A stretch of DNA of 64,000 nucleotides, taken from NCBI GenBank assembly GCA_016719225.1, contig JADKAN010000002.1:930001-994000 (forward strand), read 5' to 3'. Each line of letters opens with the position of its first letter. Positions within the stretch are counted from its first letter, which is position 1. The translations under genes were made by a program, and so were the position numbers. This document shows positions 62,416 through 64,000 of this stretch, in pieces. The notes under the pieces were generated by a model that worked only from the letters and a program-made list of their open reading frames with translations, made no database searches and had not been told where the DNA came from. The DNA is from Flavobacteriales bacterium. Its GTDB lineage: Bacteria > Bacteroidota > Bacteroidia > Flavobacteriales_F > PHOS-HE28.

Positions 62416-62560
62416 GGTCTTGGATTTTGGATGCTGTACAACGAGGCCAATCTTCGTGCCAGCGGTTTGTTACCCTTCGCAAAACGTGGTCGAGATATCA
62501 GATGAGCAATTCATCTGTGCATCCCAGAATGATCCGCACAGGATCCTCTGAAATTGCTGA

Positions 62561-63658
62561 TCACTTCCGCGGAGGATCTTTTACTTCAGCAGATCCGGGT
62601 GCATCGCCACTTCCCAGGAGATATCCAAATGGCTCCAAACCATCGACACGGTCGAAGATCACTTTGAGGATGGCCGTGAGCGGAATAGAAAGGAACATGC
62701 CAGGGATACCCCACAGTGCCCCGCCGATCAATACCACCAAAATGCTCATCAACGCGTTCACTTGCACGCGTGATGCGACGACCATGGGCACAATAATGTT
62801 ATTGTCTATGAACTGCACGGCTAGGAAAAGCGCCAACACCCAAAAGGCTGCCGACATGTCCTGCGTAGTGGCCGCTACCGCCATGGGGATGATGGTCCCG
62901 ATGATGATCCCGATATATGGGATAAGGTTAAGCAACGCAGCTAATACGGCCATCAGCAAAGCGAACTTCACCCCGATTGCGAAAAGTCCCACCCAGTTCA
63001 AAGCGGTAACGATCGCGGCCTCGAAGAGCAACCCGACCAAATAGCTTTGCACCACACCCTTGGTCTGGCCGAGTACATCATCCAACGTCTCGTGCTGGTT
63101 CTTGCGGAAGATCTTGGTCAAAAACACATGGAACAGTTCCTTGTAGAGGATCAGCAGGAAGGTGAATACAGGTAAAAGGAATAGAAAGCCGAAAAGGGTT
63201 CCGACCGTAGTGAGCGTTTGCCCTACCAGCGAACCACTCTGTTGCATGCTCTGCTCCTTGACCTTGTCCACAGCATTATCCACTTCCTGGGGTTTCACCT
63301 TCGTGGTGTTCATCACCCAGTGCTTCGCCTCTTCCATCAGGTCCGCGGATTTCTCTTTCAGCTGGGGCATGAGTTCACTGAAGTGAGCGGCTTGCGTTAC
63401 GATGAAATAGCCCAAGCCGACCAATGCCGCCATAGCGAAAAGCACGGCTAACGCTATGGCTAGCGGTCGCGGAAAATGCCATTTGACCATGCGCTTCACA
63501 AGCGGGTCCAACAGCATTGCGAGCAACATGGAGAACAGCAAGGGCACGATGATGGATTGCCCCGCCCATAGAATGAAAAAGAACGCACAGAGCCCCAATA
63601 GGGTCAAACTGAGCCGTTGGTATAACGGCGGTGCGATGGGCATGGAGGTCTTATCCAT
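62561..63658 (-). CDS. AI-2E family (PerM-like) transporter, intact
   Basis: 365 residues from the ATG at 63658. Eight hydrophobic segments plus a soluble helical insert (FSELMPQLKEKSADLMEEAK, TKVKPQEVDNAVDKVKEQSM). Core signatures: LFSMLLAMLLDPLVKRMVKW, FGFLFLLPVFTFLLILYKEL, LNLIPYIGIIIGTIIPMAVA, FIDNNIIVPMVVASRVQVNA and GGALWGIPGMFLSIPLTAIL. Members export small compounds or ions; AI-2 itself is a poor guide. It is the functional counterpart of the broken copy at 40389-41523. Confidence 0.93.
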   Translation of the reverse strand: MDKTSMPIAPPLYQRLSLTLLGLCAFFFILWAGQSIIVPLLFSMLLAMLLDPLVKRMVKWHFPRPLAIALAVLFAMAALVGLGYFIVTQAAHFSELMPQLKEKSADLMEEAKHWVMNTTKVKPQEVDNAVDKVKEQSMQQSGSLVGQTLTTVGTLFGFLFLLPVFTFLLILYKELFHVFLTKIFRKNQHETLDDVLGQTKGVVQSYLVGLLFEAAIVTALNWVGLFAIGVKFALLMAVLAALLNLIPYIGIIIGTIIPMAVAATTQDMSAAFWVLALFLAVQFIDNNIIVPMVVASRVQVNALMSILVVLIGGALWGIPGMFLSIPLTAILKVIFDRVDGLEPFGYLLGSGDAPGSAEVKDPPRK

Positions 63659-63898
63659 CAAAAGGGTGCGATGCGGAGTTGTCTGCGGAAAGATGTGCGG
63701 GGCAGGACTTGAACCAGAGCGAGCGGAAGGCGCTTCGGGACGATCAGTGGTCAGCAATGTAGTGGCATTTTCACTGGACGAAAGATAACAGAAGCTCACC
63801 TGTGTACTACTGCGTTCGGCTTCACTAGTGTCTCAAACGCAGGAGGCCCAATGGAGAATGACTTCTCCGTCAGGCCGTCCCGCGTTCGCGTAGTTGAA

Positions 63899-64000
63899 TT
63901 ATGGAGTGTTCTTCCAGATGCGTGATCCGAAAATGAGCGACAGCACCAGCAGGATCAAAAAGATATAGAAAATGACTTTTGCGATCTCAGCTGCACCAGC
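63899..64000 (-). CDS. DUF1328 protein, C-terminal part (runs off the window)
   Basis: The last 33 codons of a leftward gene: AGAAEIAKVIFYIFLILLVL, SLIFGSRIWKN then TP and TAA at 63899-63901. It is closely similar to the DUF1328 protein at 48367-48537 (AAAGIAKIVFYIFLVLLVIS), hence the same family. The N-terminal helix lies beyond the window end. Confidence 0.85.
   Translation of the reverse strand, partial: AGAAEIAKVIFYIFLILLVLSLIFGSRIWKNTP

Noticed and set aside
62397..63044. 215-residue plus-strand open frame
   Set aside because: Antisense to the intact AI-2E family transporter gene.
63700..63735. tRNA-like T-arm (GGTTCAAGTCC) on the minus strand
   Set aside because: The flanking stem does not pair and no D-arm, anticodon arm or acceptor stem was found upstream; it lies in the leader of the AI-2E gene.

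Overview
The window reads as a chromosome segment of a Bacteroidota (Bacteroidetes) bacterium, probably related to Flavobacteriales, with moderately high GC. The evidence is two secreted proteins ending in type IX secretion (Por) sorting domains, a TonB-dependent receptor with a carboxypeptidase-regulatory-like N-terminal domain, a Bacteroidetes-type -7 promoter box (TAnnTTTG), few clear Shine-Dalgarno sequences, and families typical of that phylum (DUF4130/radical SAM pair, TraR/DksA-like protein with a decayed zinc finger, 120-residue protein often misnamed PRPP synthetase). The genus cannot be fixed from this sequence. No rRNA, tRNA, CRISPR array, insertion sequence or phage gene was found.

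Layout. 0-7.2 kb: truncated AsmA-like envelope gene, a secreted beta-helix protein, a lipoprotein, an esterase lipoprotein, and small enzymes (VOC-SnoaL fusion, SMR transporter, AhpD-like, two GNAT acetyltransferases). 7.4-17 kb: fused E1 alpha/beta branched-chain 2-oxoacid dehydrogenase, a PAS hybrid histidine kinase followed by a tandem universal stress protein, agmatinase family enzyme, and a PadR-PspC operon. 17.3-29.5 kb: TonB receptor plus secreted esterase-like protein operon, amino acid permease, 16-cysteine copper-storage-like protein, beta-CASP RNase-like protein, tryptophan 2,3-dioxygenase, TonB-domain protein, Spy-like protein, lone receiver domain, and S1/P1 nuclease.

29.7-46 kb: DNA topoisomerase IB, a very large CheB-CheR-PAS-kinase-receiver protein, a three-gene NHEJ operon (small protein, Ku, LigD), an AI-2E family transporter broken by two lesions, a DUF72-YihY pair, and a third hybrid kinase. 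46-53.6 kb: small proteins, a nitrilase-fold amidase, a DUF1328 protein, and an operon of radical SAM protein, DUF4130 protein and a UvrA paralogue lacking the UvrB-binding domain. 53.8-64 kb: many small proteins of the kind found in general stress regulons (two YtxH, DUF2188, low-affinity iron permease family, His/Gly/Lys-rich protein, DksA-like, SpoIIAA-like, PPOX-like, intact AI-2E family transporter, second DUF1328), and a PqiA-like gene interrupted by an in-frame TAG.

Taken together, the right half looks like a stress, DNA-repair and desiccation island: double-strand-break repair, lesion repair, topoisomerase IB, stress membrane proteins and multi-domain sensor kinases that have receivers but no DNA-binding outputs. 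That reading is an inference from gene content. The two disrupted membrane-protein genes could be true pseudogenes or assembly errors.
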